64,000 nt of DNA from Bog-756 sp963806455. Its GTDB lineage: Bacteria > Actinomycetota > Acidimicrobiia > Acidimicrobiales > RAAP-2. A model generated the notes under the pieces. The model saw only the letters and a list, made by a program, of their open reading frames with translations, was not told the origin of the DNA and searched no databases. Below, piece after piece: positions 42,842 through 51,199 of the stretch; position 1 is the stretch's first letter; each line of letters starts with the position of its first letter. Position numbers and translations under genes: made by a program. The stretch lies in NCBI GenBank assembly GCA_963806455.1, contig CAWDXZ010000001.1, positions 434,001-498,000 of the forward strand, in the 5' to 3' direction.

Positions 42842-43783
42842 GTGGCCATCGAGGTGACGTGTGCCGACCCGTCGGTGGCGACGATGGTCGAGTCGCGCCT
42901 GGCTCCCCTGGCCGCGGCCGGACCGGTGCGGGCCGACATCACCGTGGACATACGTGGGCCGGGCTCCGGCGCCCGTTGGCCGGCCGACCCGGAGGGGCCG
43001 GGAGGACGACCCATCTACGATGCGCCCGGCGGTTCCGTCGACTACTACGACCTGTCGGACCAGCTCTTCGTCGATTACGAGGGCCGCGTCCGTCTGCTGT
43101 GCACCCCGGGCCAGGGCCGGATCGAGCTGGGTATCGTCGGCCGGGACCCCGGCGATGCCGTCCTCGCCGCCCATCCGCTCCTGACCATCGCCCTGCTCGA
43201 GACGATGAAGCGCTTCGGTCGGTTCTCACTGCACGCGGCCGCCCTGTGCCTGGACGACCGCGGGATTTTGGTCCCGGGCTCGAGCGGATCGGGGAAATCG
43301 ACCCTTTCGGTCACTCTGACCCGGGCCGGCTTCGGGTTCCTCTCCGACGACACCGTCTTCCTGACCGAGTCGGCCGACGGGATCTGGGTCGCTGGTTTCC
43401 CCGACGAGATCGACGTGACGGCCCACACCGTGTCGATGTTCCCCGAGCTCGCCCACCTGGCCGCTGAGCCGTTGCGCCCCGGCCGCGACAAGTTCAGCTT
43501 CCGGGCCGAGGAGGTCTTCGGGGTACGGCCGGTCGAGGGGTGCCGCCCGGCGGCCATCGTCGTGCCCCACGTCACCGAGGGTATGCCGCCCCGACTCGAC
43601 CCGCTGGCGCCGGGGGAGGCCCTCCTCGAGCTCATGCCCAACCTGTTGGCCACCGACCCGGCTGCCACCCAGGCCCATCTGGACATGCTCGCCGAGCTCG
43701 TGCGCGGGGTTCCCTGCTACTCGCTGGTCTACGGATCGGACCTCGAGGCCGCCGCGGCGCGCATCACCGAACTGGTCACCTGA
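42842..43783 (+). CDS. HprK-like Ser kinase of the RiPP locus
   Basis: 313 residues from GTG 42842. The open frame continues upstream without ATG/GTG/TTG from 42785, so a CTG start (adding 19 residues) is possible. The P-loop is PGSSGSGKSTLSVTLTRAG near residues 144-162 and the HprK-type metal/capping motif FLSDDTVFL near 170. Lasso clusters such as paeninodin encode related kinases that phosphorylate a Ser of the precursor; HPr itself is not nearby. The gene lies between the B2 peptidase and the nucleotidyltransferase, ending in TGATG with the latter. Confidence 0.82.
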   Translation: MAIEVTCADPSVATMVESRLAPLAAAGPVRADITVDIRGPGSGARWPADPEGPGGRPIYDAPGGSVDYYDLSDQLFVDYEGRVRLLCTPGQGRIELGIVGRDPGDAVLAAHPLLTIALLETMKRFGRFSLHAAALCLDDRGILVPGSSGSGKSTLSVTLTRAGFGFLSDDTVFLTESADGIWVAGFPDEIDVTAHTVSMFPELAHLAAEPLRPGRDKFSFRAEEVFGVRPVEGCRPAAIVVPHVTEGMPPRLDPLAPGEALLELMPNLLATDPAATQAHLDMLAELVRGVPCYSLVYGSDLEAAAARITELVT

Positions 43784-44976
43784 TGTCGGACCGGGCCCAA
43801 CGGACGGAGGCCGAGCGGGTGGGGCACGCCCTGGTCCAGCTCACCCGGCGGGCCGAGGTGCGCGACGGCGACCCGGGAGCGCTCCTCGAACAGGTGCCGG
43901 TCGAGCGCCTGGTCGAGCTGGCCGGCTACCACCGGGTCCCGGGTGTCGTCTACCGGTCCCTCGACGGATCGGGCGTCGACCCAGAGGCCCTCGCCCGGCT
44001 GCGGGCGGCCTACCAGATGGCGGCGCTGGCCCACCGCCGGTGCCTGGTCGAGCTGGAAGGGGTGGCCCCGGCCCTGGCCGGGCTGGACGGGCCCTGGATG
44101 GTGGTGAAGGGCCCGGTGCTGGTCACCCTGGGCTACGGCGACACCGGGGCCCGGTTGTACGAGGACCTCGACCTGGTGCTGGGGGCGTCGGAGCTGGCCC
44201 GGGGGTTGTCCCGGATGGAGGCCGACGGTGGGGTGGTCAGCGCCCTCAACTGGCCCCTGATGGCCCGGCTTCGACGGGCGGAGATCCCCATGGTCCTGCC
44301 GGCGGGCATGCTCGGCGACATCCACTGGCACCTGCTGGTCACTCCGAACGTCCGCCGACGGTTCGCGGTGTCGATGGGCGAGCTGTTCGAACGACGGCGG
44401 TCGGTCGCCGTCGGGACGTGCGAGGTCCCGACGCTCGACCCGGTCGACGGGATCATCTACCTGTGCCTGCACGGATCACTGTCCGGTGGCCATCAGCTGG
44501 TCTGGCTCAAGGACCTCGACGCAATGGTGCAGGGCGAGCCGCCCGACTGGGACGAGTTGGTGGGCCGGGCGCGCCGGCAGGGTCTCGACCTGGTGGCGGC
44601 GATGCAGCTGGAGCGGGCGCGCGCCGTGCTCGCCGCCCCGGTCCCCGCCGAGGTCCCCGAGGCGCTGGCGGCCGCCCGACCCTGGTTCCGCTGGTGGCAG
44701 CGCCAGGAGGCGAGGGTGGGTACGGCCAGGTGGGGCGGCTACGATCGCACCGGAAGGACGTTCACCTCGGCCACCTCCGGCAGCACGATGTCCGGCCTCG
44801 CCCAGCTGGCCCGGTCCCTGGTCCTCGATGTGGCCAGGCCGGCGGTCCTCGGGCGGCTGCCCGGCCGCGGCGCGGCCGCGAACGGGGGCGACACACCGTC
44901 GCTCTACCGGCCGATTGGGGGTCCCGACGCCCGGGCCCGTTACCTCGACCTGGTGGCCTCCGGGACCTGGGGCTGA
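43783..44976 (+). CDS. Nucleotidyltransferase-family protein of the RiPP locus
   Basis: 397 residues of the NTP_transf_5-like group. MVVKGPVLVTLGYGD near residue 109 and ARLYEDLDLVLG near 123 supply the (K)G and DxD-type metal motif. DIHWHLL and DPVDGIIYLCLHGS follow, as in the family. The ATG at 43783 overlaps the kinase stop (TGATG). Homologues often sit with HprK-like kinases in lasso and related RiPP loci, where nucleotidyl or sugar transfer to the peptide is suspected but rarely shown. Confidence 0.8.
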   Translation: MSDRAQRTEAERVGHALVQLTRRAEVRDGDPGALLEQVPVERLVELAGYHRVPGVVYRSLDGSGVDPEALARLRAAYQMAALAHRRCLVELEGVAPALAGLDGPWMVVKGPVLVTLGYGDTGARLYEDLDLVLGASELARGLSRMEADGGVVSALNWPLMARLRRAEIPMVLPAGMLGDIHWHLLVTPNVRRRFAVSMGELFERRRSVAVGTCEVPTLDPVDGIIYLCLHGSLSGGHQLVWLKDLDAMVQGEPPDWDELVGRARRQGLDLVAAMQLERARAVLAAPVPAEVPEALAAARPWFRWWQRQEARVGTARWGGYDRTGRTFTSATSGSTMSGLAQLARSLVLDVARPAVLGRLPGRGAAANGGDTPSLYRPIGGPDARARYLDLVASGTWG

Positions 44977-45041
44977 CCCCCCCGGTACCGTGTGCCGCGC
45001 ACGGGCGAGCGCGCTCGGTGCGAGGCGATCGGGCGACCGTG

Positions 45042-45770
45042 TCAGCCGGACAGCCCGAGGCTCCCGCCCAGGTCGGCCACGACCTCGTCGAAGAGGGCGT
45101 CCGGCTCGAGGACGGTGTTGCGCCAGTGGCCGAAGATCTCGAGGCTGATCATCCCGACGAGGGTGGCCCAGGCCTGGAGGGCCCGGGCCACCACCGCGGC
45201 GGGGAGGCCGGGGAGCAGGCTGTCGGCCACCGGTCGGAGGCTGGCTGTCAGTTCGTTGGGACGCACCACCCCGGTCGGCGGCGGGAGCCGGAAGTGTCCG
45301 GCATCATGGGCCTCCACCAGCGGGCGGAGCAGGGCCGTGGCCAGCCGGGCGTAAGGGGCCACGGTGGTCGGCGGCGCTTCGTACCCGGGCACGGGGGACC
45401 CGAAGATGAGCCCCCACTCGTGGGGGTGTTGGCCGGCCCAGTCCCGCATGGCCCGGGGAACGGCCGCCCACGACCGGGTACCGCCCGGCCGGTGCTGGAC
45501 CGCGGCGGTCGACGCCTGCTCGGCGACGTCGGCCAGGGACTCGTAGGCGTCGAGGATCAAGGCACTGAGGAGCTCGTCGCGGCTGGCGAAGTACCGGTAC
45601 AACGCCGACGGTGCCATCTCCAGCTCGCGGGCGATCGAACGCAGGGAGAGGGCCACGGCACCGTCCCTGGCCAGGTGGGCCCGGGCCACACCCAGGATCT
45701 CCCGGGTCAGTTCCTCCCGGACCCGGTCGCGGGCTGATCGTGGTGCGGACACCGGTCGCGGTGGGGACAC
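45042..45770 (-). CDS. TetR-family transcriptional regulator
   Basis: About 242 residues from GTG 45770; GTG 45752 is also possible. The HTH is typical: EILGVARAHLARDGAVALSLRSIARELEMAPSALYRYFASRDEL. The C-terminal half (from about residue 95, RAMRDWAGQHPHEWGLIFGSPVPGYEAP) is the WHG-type ligand domain of one TetR subgroup. It is divergent from a deazaflavin-dependent reductase, and a symmetrical operator lies between them, so it probably represses that gene and itself. Confidence 0.87.
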   Translation of the reverse strand: MSPPRPVSAPRSARDRVREELTREILGVARAHLARDGAVALSLRSIARELEMAPSALYRYFASRDELLSALILDAYESLADVAEQASTAAVQHRPGGTRSWAAVPRAMRDWAGQHPHEWGLIFGSPVPGYEAPPTTVAPYARLATALLRPLVEAHDAGHFRLPPPTGVVRPNELTASLRPVADSLLPGLPAAVVARALQAWATLVGMISLEIFGHWRNTVLEPDALFDEVVADLGGSLGLSG

Positions 45771-45794
45771 CGGCCCAGTCTGGCTGCACCGCGT

Positions 45795-45830
45795 CGAGAA
45801 CACAAGTACTTGACAAGAACAGTGTTCTCG
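45795..45830. promoter_or_regulatory. Palindromic operator between tetR and the reductase gene
   Basis: CGAGAACAC (45795-45803) and GTGTTCTCG (45822-45830) are perfect inverted arms. Nested inside are AAGTACTT (45804-45811) and AGAACAGTGTTCT (45816-45828). The block overlaps the predicted -35 of the plus-strand promoter, as expected for TetR repression. Confidence 0.65.
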
Positions 45831-45837
45831 ATAAAGA
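45810..45837 (+). promoter_or_regulatory. Promoter of the deazaflavin-dependent reductase gene
   Basis: A consensus -35 TTGACA (45810-45815), a 16-base spacer and a weak -10 TAAAGA (45832-45837) lie 40 bases before the ATG at 45878. The TetR operator covers the -35 and spacer. Confidence 0.5.
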
Positions 45838-45877
45838 TCACCGGTCATAAGGATCACACCCCCCGAGGAGGCCCCCG

Positions 45878-46327
45878 ATGCCGGACAACCCCCATTACCA
45901 GCGCCCTGACTGGTTCACCCGCAAGGTCATCACCCCCGTCCTCAACCTCCTGATGCGGGTGGGGATCAGCGTCTGGGGCTCCCGGGTGCTCGAGCACCGC
46001 GGACGGCGGACCGGCCAGCCCCACCACACCCCGGTCAACCTCCTGAGCGTCGAGTCGGACCAGTACCTGGTGGCCGCCCGGGGCGAGACCGAGTGGGTGC
46101 GCAACGTGCGGGCTGACGACGGTCGGGTCGTTCTGGTCCTCGGGCGCCACCGGGACGAGCGCCGGGCGGTCGAGATCCCTGCCGCCGAGCGGACGCCGAT
46201 CCTGAGGGCCTATCTCCGTCGATGGAAGTTCGAGGTCGGGATGTTCTTCGAGGGGGTCGGCCCCGACTCGAGCGACGAGGAGTTCCGCGCCATCGCCGAC
46301 CGGCACCCCGTGTTCGTCCTCCGTTAG
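45878..46327 (+). CDS. Deazaflavin (F420)-dependent nitroreductase-family protein
   Basis: 149 residues of the DDN/DUF385-type split-barrel family. LEHRGRRTGQPHHTPVNLL is the typical cofactor-binding strand, followed by LVAARGETEWVRNVRADD. Members use F420H2 to reduce quinones or nitro compounds. AGGAGG precedes the ATG by 7 bases. The divergent TetR gene and operator suggest induction by a small molecule, perhaps a quinone. Confidence 0.83.
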   Translation: MPDNPHYQRPDWFTRKVITPVLNLLMRVGISVWGSRVLEHRGRRTGQPHHTPVNLLSVESDQYLVAARGETEWVRNVRADDGRVVLVLGRHRDERRAVEIPAAERTPILRAYLRRWKFEVGMFFEGVGPDSSDEEFRAIADRHPVFVLR

Positions 46328-46357
46328 CCACCGGGCCACCGGGCCACCGGGCCACCG
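46328..46357. repeat. 8-bp tandem repeat (CCACCGGG) after the reductase gene
   Basis: Three complete copies of CCACCGGG and a partial fourth directly follow the stop codon. Short, simple repeat; no function proposed. Confidence 0.85.
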
Positions 46358-46541
46358 TCCGCCTGTCCTTTTCCGACTTCCGACCCTGAGATCCTCGACC
46401 TGACCATCGGACCCGGTCGCTTCCCCGGGTGCGGCCCGGTTTCGGATCCGGCCGACAGGGGGGGAGGGCCGAGCCCTGACCGGTGGAGGCGGTCGGCGGC
46501 ACCGCCGTTCCAGAGCGCCCCCGTCGGTGCTGACCCCCGGC

Positions 46542-47156
46542 TCAGGGGGCCTGGCCCTCGATGCGGCCCGGGGGGAGGCGCCCGCAGATGAGCAGGGCGA
46601 GGTCTCCGGCCGTGCCGGACACCTCTCGGCCCGAGCCGAAGGCCCAGTCCATGTCCGTCGCCTGCAGCCGCAGACCGTCGAGGTCGAAGCCGAAATGGGT
46701 GTGGGTTCCGCCGGCGGTGAGATCGTCGAGCAGGGCGGTCATGGTCGGGTCGGACGGGCGACGGCCGGCCCCGAGCGGCTCGGTGATGTCCAGGCTGTGG
46801 ATCACGACATGATTGAGGGCGCCGGACTGGCCGCCGCCGGGTGGCGTCCACCGGTGCAATGCCGGATTGCGCAGATCGGCCACCAGGGTGCCGGTGGGCA
46901 ACGCCGCGTCGCGGCCGGCCACCGTGTCGGAGAGGCGGGTGAAGTCGCCACCGCACGCTTGGAGCTCGGCACCGAACTGCTCGGGCGTGTAGCGGACCGG
47001 CATGGTCATGTGGGCGACCACCTCACGGACCCGCCATCCGGCGCACAGTGACCGCGTGTCCCAGCCTGAGTCGGGGAGGCGGTCGAGCAGGTCGGCGAGG
47101 GCCAGGAACTCACCGGCGATGGTGGACTGCATATCGATGTCGTTCGTCGGGTCCAT
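46542..47156 (-). CDS. DinB-like / maleylpyruvate isomerase-family protein
   Basis: 204 residues from ATG 47156. The N-terminal four-helix domain (LALADLLDRLPDSGWDTRSLCAGWRVREVVAHM) is that of mycothiol-dependent maleylpyruvate isomerase-like proteins (TIGR03083 type): WDTRSLCAGW and the His of VVAHM form the metal region. ALNHVVIHSLDITEPLG adds further His ligands. These proteins are thought to use mycothiol as cofactor; the substrate here is unknown. Confidence 0.78.
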   Translation of the reverse strand: MDPTNDIDMQSTIAGEFLALADLLDRLPDSGWDTRSLCAGWRVREVVAHMTMPVRYTPEQFGAELQACGGDFTRLSDTVAGRDAALPTGTLVADLRNPALHRWTPPGGGQSGALNHVVIHSLDITEPLGAGRRPSDPTMTALLDDLTAGGTHTHFGFDLDGLRLQATDMDWAFGSGREVSGTAGDLALLICGRLPPGRIEGQAP

Positions 47157-47371
47157 CTCGAGCCACGACTCCCTTCCTCCAGCGCCCGCGGTGGGCGCTC
47201 TCCATTCTGACGCTGGGGATGCTTCGAAACCATCGCTTCTCGCCTCCGGGCGGCATGCCGGTCCGGCGTGGCCCCGGGTACGGGCGCACGTTGCTCGGTG
47301 ACGCCGCCACCTGCCACTCGGCTCCCTGGCGGAGCGGGCGAGGCGGCGGCCCGGGCTCCGGTGGTGAGGGC

Positions 47372-47647
47372 CTATCCGGGCCCGGCCGTCATGACCGCAC
47401 GGCGGGACCTCGACGACATGGCGGACCATCGGGAGCGGTCTGACAGAACCGACAGGACCGAGCAGAAGGAACCGATGGAGAAGGCGGAGAGGAACGACCC
47501 GACCGAGCCGATCGACAGCGCCGAGCCGACCGAGCCGATCGACAGGAAGGACCCTCGGCTGCCAATGGACAGTACGGAACCCTCGGACCAGAGCGACCAC
47601 TTGGAGCGACGGGTCTGTGGGGCCACGTCCACATTGTTGCCCAGCAC
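47372..47647 (-). CDS. Hypothetical protein with Ser at every third residue
   Basis: 91 residues from GTG 47647. From Ser15 to Ser78 every third residue is serine (22 consecutive S-x-x triplets). There is a nine-residue superperiod of the type SIGSVGSAL or SIGSRGSFL, followed by a basic tail (SRSRRAVM). The pattern suggests a narrow three-sided solenoid or a Ser zipper rather than a globular fold. No named family was recognised, though I recall similar repeats in other actinobacteria. The coding strand agrees with both neighbours. An overlapping plus-strand frame (EPTEPIDRKDP-type repeats) is the mirror of the same DNA repeat. No clear ribosome site. Confidence 0.45.
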   Translation of the reverse strand: MLGNNVDVAPQTRRSKWSLWSEGSVLSIGSRGSFLSIGSVGSALSIGSVGSFLSAFSIGSFCSVLSVLSDRSRWSAMSSRSRRAVMTAGPG

Positions 47648-47728
47648 CCATGGGGGTGCCAGCCCAGCATCGGGTGTCGCCCCGGGGACGGGGTGTTCGG
47701 TCGCTCACGGCGCCGGCGGCGATTCCGC

Positions 47729-48136
47729 TCAACCGTCGAGCCGATCGAGAAGCCAGCCGGGCCCGGCCACGTCTCCTCCCAAGGTCTCGACTCGCCGGCG
47801 CAACTCCCGGTCGGCGGAGACCAGTGTCACCGGACCGTCGGCGCCGGCCGCGATGGAAACGAGCATGTCGTCACCGCTCCCCGGCGCATGGACCACGGTG
47901 ACGCCGTCGGATGCGCCCTCCTCGACACCATCTCGGGCCGCGCCTTCGAGCACCACGACGCTGGGTGCGGCGAGAACTCCCGTTCTCGCCGCGGCTCGGA
48001 CGCGGTCCACGAAAGCCCGGGCCGCCCCCGGTCGGTCCCGCCACCAGCCGCTCGGCCGGGACCCGATCACATTCGCCGCATCGATGAGGAGCATGACGCC
48101 GTCTCCGGTCCGGGGTTTGCGTCCACGTGGAGCCAT
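47729..48136 (-). CDS. NYN/PIN-like predicted nuclease-domain protein
   Basis: 135 residues from ATG 48136. MLLIDAANVIGSRPSGWWRDRPGAARAFVDRV has the first acidic strand (DAANV) of NYN/PIN domains. GSGDDMLVSIA carries the paired Asp, and VTLVSADRELRRRVETLGGDVAG completes the fold. Such domains cut RNA; relatives are also annotated loosely as NTP-binding proteins. Activity is inferred from the acidic residues only. Confidence 0.7.
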   Translation of the reverse strand: MAPRGRKPRTGDGVMLLIDAANVIGSRPSGWWRDRPGAARAFVDRVRAAARTGVLAAPSVVVLEGAARDGVEEGASDGVTVVHAPGSGDDMLVSIAAGADGPVTLVSADRELRRRVETLGGDVAGPGWLLDRLDG

Positions 48137-48233
48137 CGTATGGGTCGAACGGCCCGAGGCCGACCGAGAGGTCGTCGGGCGCTCGATGTCCGACGCCGGC
48201 CGACCCTCGCAGGTGAGCCGGCGTCTCCTCGTC

Positions 48234-49484
48234 CTAGTGCTCAGGATCTCTGAGTCGTGCGGCCTGAGCGTGCAGGAAGCGTCGCTGTTGGAGATTGATA
48301 GCTCGCTGGGCGGCCGAATCGTACGATTCGAGTGCAGCTCGTCTCTCACCGGTCATCTCCAGCAGGTGGGCGCGCACGGCGTGGAAACGACGGTCTTCAT
48401 TGATCCTTTTGTCGTCTTGGAGTTCGGCGAGGATGTCCAACCCTGCCTGCGGGCCCCGAACCATGGCCACGGCCACGGCCTGGTTCAGGGACACCACCGG
48501 ATTCGGGTCGATACGGAGCAGCGCTTCATAGAGCGCAACGACCTGCGGCCAATCCGTCGACGGGAAGTCCGGCGCCTCGTCGTGGATGGCGGCGATGGCC
48601 GCTTGGAGCTGATAGGGGCCTGTTTGCCGCCCATGGGGAAGGATCTCAGCCAGGAGCGTCACGCCCTCTGCGACGGCATTACGGTCCCACAGCGTCCGAT
48701 CCTGCTCGGCCATGGGGATCAGTGCGCCGTCCGACCCGGCGCGGGCGCGATGCCGGGCGTGAGTCAGCAACATGAGCGCAAGCAGCCCGCCGACCTCGCT
48801 GTCTCCGGGCAGCGAGGAGTGGACCATGCGGGTCAGTCGAATGGCTTCAGCGGCCAGCTCGTTGCGTTGCAACTCCGGACCGGCGGTGCTGGCGTACCCT
48901 TCGTTGAAGATCAGGTACAAGACATGGAGGACCGTGTCGAGACGTCGGCCCCGTTCATCAGGTGACGGCATTGCAAACGGAAGGCCACTGTCTTTGATCG
49001 ATTGTTTCGCCCGAGTGATTCTCCGGGTGGCGGTTTCCTCGGTCACGAGGAGGGCTCGGGCGATCTCGCCCGTGGTGAGCCCACCCACGGCGCGCAAGGT
49101 CATCGCGATCTGAGAAGGGATGGTCAACGACGGATGGCAGCACATGAACAACAGGATGAGCGTGTCATCGGCGTCCGTTGGGTCCCGGTCGTCATTGGTG
49201 GTCCAGTGACCTTCTGGCCGTGTCCGGTTGGCGAGCGTGGTCTCTCGACGACGCCGGGCCTGATCGGAACGTAGGAGGTCGATGAGCCGACGCGAGGCCG
49301 TCTTGATCAGCCATGCCTTTGGGTTGCCGGGCAGGGCCTCCCGAGGCCACTGGCGTGAGGCAGCGAGGAGCGCTTCTTGCGTGGCGTCCTCGGCGAGGTC
49401 GAAGTTGCCGTAGCGGCGGACAACCGCGCCGAGGACCTGAGGCGCCAAGTGGCGCAGCAGGTCCTCGAAGTCGGTGTCCACCAA
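48234..49484 (-). CDS. ECF sigma factor with C-terminal DUF6596/TPR-like domain (ECF42 type)
   Basis: 416 residues from TTG 49484; GTG 49481 is the next codon. Sigma region 2 shows NFDLAEDATQEALLAASRQWP, with WLIKTASRRLIDLLR downstream. Region 4 is LTTGEIARALLVTEETATRRITRAKQ near residue 140. A long C-terminal domain (HVLYLIFNEGYAST onward) is the DUF6596 extension that defines ECF42, in place of an anti-sigma factor. ECF42 genes sit beside DGPF/YciI proteins, and one lies 6 bases upstream here, though frameshifted. Confidence 0.88.
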   Translation of the reverse strand: MVDTDFEDLLRHLAPQVLGAVVRRYGNFDLAEDATQEALLAASRQWPREALPGNPKAWLIKTASRRLIDLLRSDQARRRRETTLANRTRPEGHWTTNDDRDPTDADDTLILLFMCCHPSLTIPSQIAMTLRAVGGLTTGEIARALLVTEETATRRITRAKQSIKDSGLPFAMPSPDERGRRLDTVLHVLYLIFNEGYASTAGPELQRNELAAEAIRLTRMVHSSLPGDSEVGGLLALMLLTHARHRARAGSDGALIPMAEQDRTLWDRNAVAEGVTLLAEILPHGRQTGPYQLQAAIAAIHDEAPDFPSTDWPQVVALYEALLRIDPNPVVSLNQAVAVAMVRGPQAGLDILAELQDDKRINEDRRFHAVRAHLLEMTGERRAALESYDSAAQRAINLQQRRFLHAQAARLRDPEH

Positions 49485-49490
49485 GATGCT

Positions 49491-49906
49491 TCAACCCTCG
49501 GGGTCAGGCCGGTGCTCGTCGATCGGGCGCACGTCGGCGTAGGCGCGCGCTCGCACTGCTCCGGACCAGGGCAATCGGACAAGCGCACCGCGATGTCGGT
49601 GGCCCGGTCAAAGCTCTCACACTCGACGATCCAGTACCCGGCCAGGACCTCCTCCGCCTCGGCATAGGGCCCATCGGTCACGACGGTCTCTCCGTCTCGG
49701 AGGCTCACTCGGCGGGTGTGGACCGGTGCACTCAGTCCGCGGGTCTCGACGAGCTCCCCGGACTCAATGAGTTCCTGGCTGAACTTCTGCATGAACGCTC
49801 CCAGGGCGGCAAAGTCCTCGCCCGACCATGCGGGCCCGGCTGAGTCCTTGCCGGCCAGTCCGTCGTAGTCCTGCTGGGACCCAAAGGTCAAGATCATGTA
49901 CTTCAC
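49491..49906 (-). pseudogene. YciI/DGPF-family partner of the ECF factor, frameshifted near its end
   Basis: The frame starts at GTG 49906 behind AGGAG (VKYMILTFGSQQDYDG) and carries the family core RDGETVVTDGPYAEAEEVLAGYWIVECESFDRATDIAVRLSDC. A one-base gain at the G-run 49569-49571 would let it continue into the adjacent frame AVRARAYADVRPIDEHRPDPEG and stop at 49491, the expected YciI end and length (about 138 residues). Without correction the frame runs on over the sigma factor start. YciI proteins are small, probably metal-binding, and ECF42 partners of unknown role. Either a consensus error or recent decay. Confidence 0.75.
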
Positions 49907-50289
49907 TTGCTTCTCCTCTCATCCGGATGCCTGTCGGCGTCACATAACGTCAGATACAAGGTCGGAGCGGACCAGGCCGACCGGACACCGAGAGCAAATT
50001 GTGCCTTTGGGGCGACAGTGGGAGTGGCGGCCAGCTCTGGTGGTCATGACTGTTGGTTCGGGGTTAGGCCGCCGGTCGAGCCCCCATGCCCTGCTCGATG
50101 GCAGTCTGTCGCTTCGGACCAGGCGTTGGGTGGAGTGCGACTCTTCCTGTGACCGATCCGACGACCTCATCGAGAACCAGGGCGGCGCGGCGAACATAAC
50201 GCTCGGTTCGGACTGGCCAAGCCAAGTGCGCGGGCCTGAGGGCCAACTGAGAGGCAGTGTCCGACCACATCGAGCACTCAAGACTCACT
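49907..50289. other. Gene-free stretch between the yciI start and the IS3 element
   Basis: About 380 bases. All open frames are short and composition-driven; no motif or family was recognised. It probably carries the promoter of the yciI/ECF genes. Base composition starts to fall here, marking the edge of the accessory region. Confidence 0.5.
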
Positions 50290-50332
50290 TGAGCTTCCCC
50301 CGGTGTGGCGGACAGGGTTGGTTAGTTGCTGA

Positions 50333-51199
50333 TCATGCCGCATGAGCGGCTTCGTAGTCGGCAGGGCTGAGCATGCCGCAGTAGCTGTGGCGACGCTTCG
50401 GGTTGTACCAGGCTTCGATCCACTCGAAGATGGCGAGAGCGAGCTGGTTGCGGTTCTGCCAGCGGTGCTCGTCGAGCAGCTCGAGCTGCAGCGTCCCGAA
50501 GAAGCTCTCGGCCACAGAGTTGTCGAAGCAGTCGCCCACGGATCCCATCGATCCAAGCAGGCCAGCACCCCGGAGACGGCGCCCGAAGGCCCAGGACGTG
50601 TAGGTCGACCCGTGGTCGGAGTGAGCGATGGTGGAGCCCGGCTCCGGGCGTCGCCGCCAGATACCCATCTGGAGGGCATCGACCACGAGCTCTGAGCGGA
50701 TGTGGTCGGCGATGGACCAGCCCACCACGATCCGGCTGAAGGCGTCGAGCGCGACGGCCAGGTAGACCTTGCCCTCGTCGGTCGGGTGCTCGGTTACGTC
50801 CATGACCCACAACTCGTCGGGTCCTTCCGGGTCGAACTGACGACACACCAGGTCGTCTGAGGGTTCGGCGGCCGGGTCCCGGCGGGTGCAGCCCTGGCGC
50901 CGTCGGCGATGGATGCCGGCCACCCCGGCCTGGTGCATGAGTCGCTCCACCCGCTTCCTCGAGCACCGGATCCCTTCGCCGAGGCGCAGCTCGGCATGGA
51001 CCCGGGGCGACCCATAGGAGCGCCGGGACGTCCGATGGATGTCGACGATCGTGTTGGTCAGATAGGCGTCGTCGAGGTCCTTCTGCGTGACCGGGTTCGC
51101 CTGCCAGGCATAGAAGCCCGAGCTCGACACCTTCATGACCCGACAGCAGGCCTTCAGGGGCAGGTCCGCGCAGGCCCGGGCGATGAAGATGCAGATCAT
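50333..51199 (-). CDS. IS3-family transposase OrfB (DDE integrase part)
   Basis: About 288 residues from ATG 51199, normally made as an OrfAB fusion. The N-terminal HTH_21-like region (RRSYGSPRVHAELRLGEGIRCSRKRVERLM) precedes the rve core. DDE residues are visible: VMDVTEHPT, HSDHGSTYTS and the Glu in DNSVAESFFGTLQLELL. The C-terminal YNPKRRHSYCGMLSPADYE is typical of IS3. Complete. Confidence 0.93.
   Translation of the reverse strand: MICIFIARACADLPLKACCRVMKVSSSGFYAWQANPVTQKDLDDAYLTNTIVDIHRTSRRSYGSPRVHAELRLGEGIRCSRKRVERLMHQAGVAGIHRRRRQGCTRRDPAAEPSDDLVCRQFDPEGPDELWVMDVTEHPTDEGKVYLAVALDAFSRIVVGWSIADHIRSELVVDALQMGIWRRRPEPGSTIAHSDHGSTYTSWAFGRRLRGAGLLGSMGSVGDCFDNSVAESFFGTLQLELLDEHRWQNRNQLALAIFEWIEAWYNPKRRHSYCGMLSPADYEAAHAA

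Noticed and set aside
47268..48965. A 565-codon plus-strand frame across the Ser-repeat, NYN and sigma factor genes
   Set aside because: It is antisense to two well-supported genes and shows no family features beyond the mirrored repeat.
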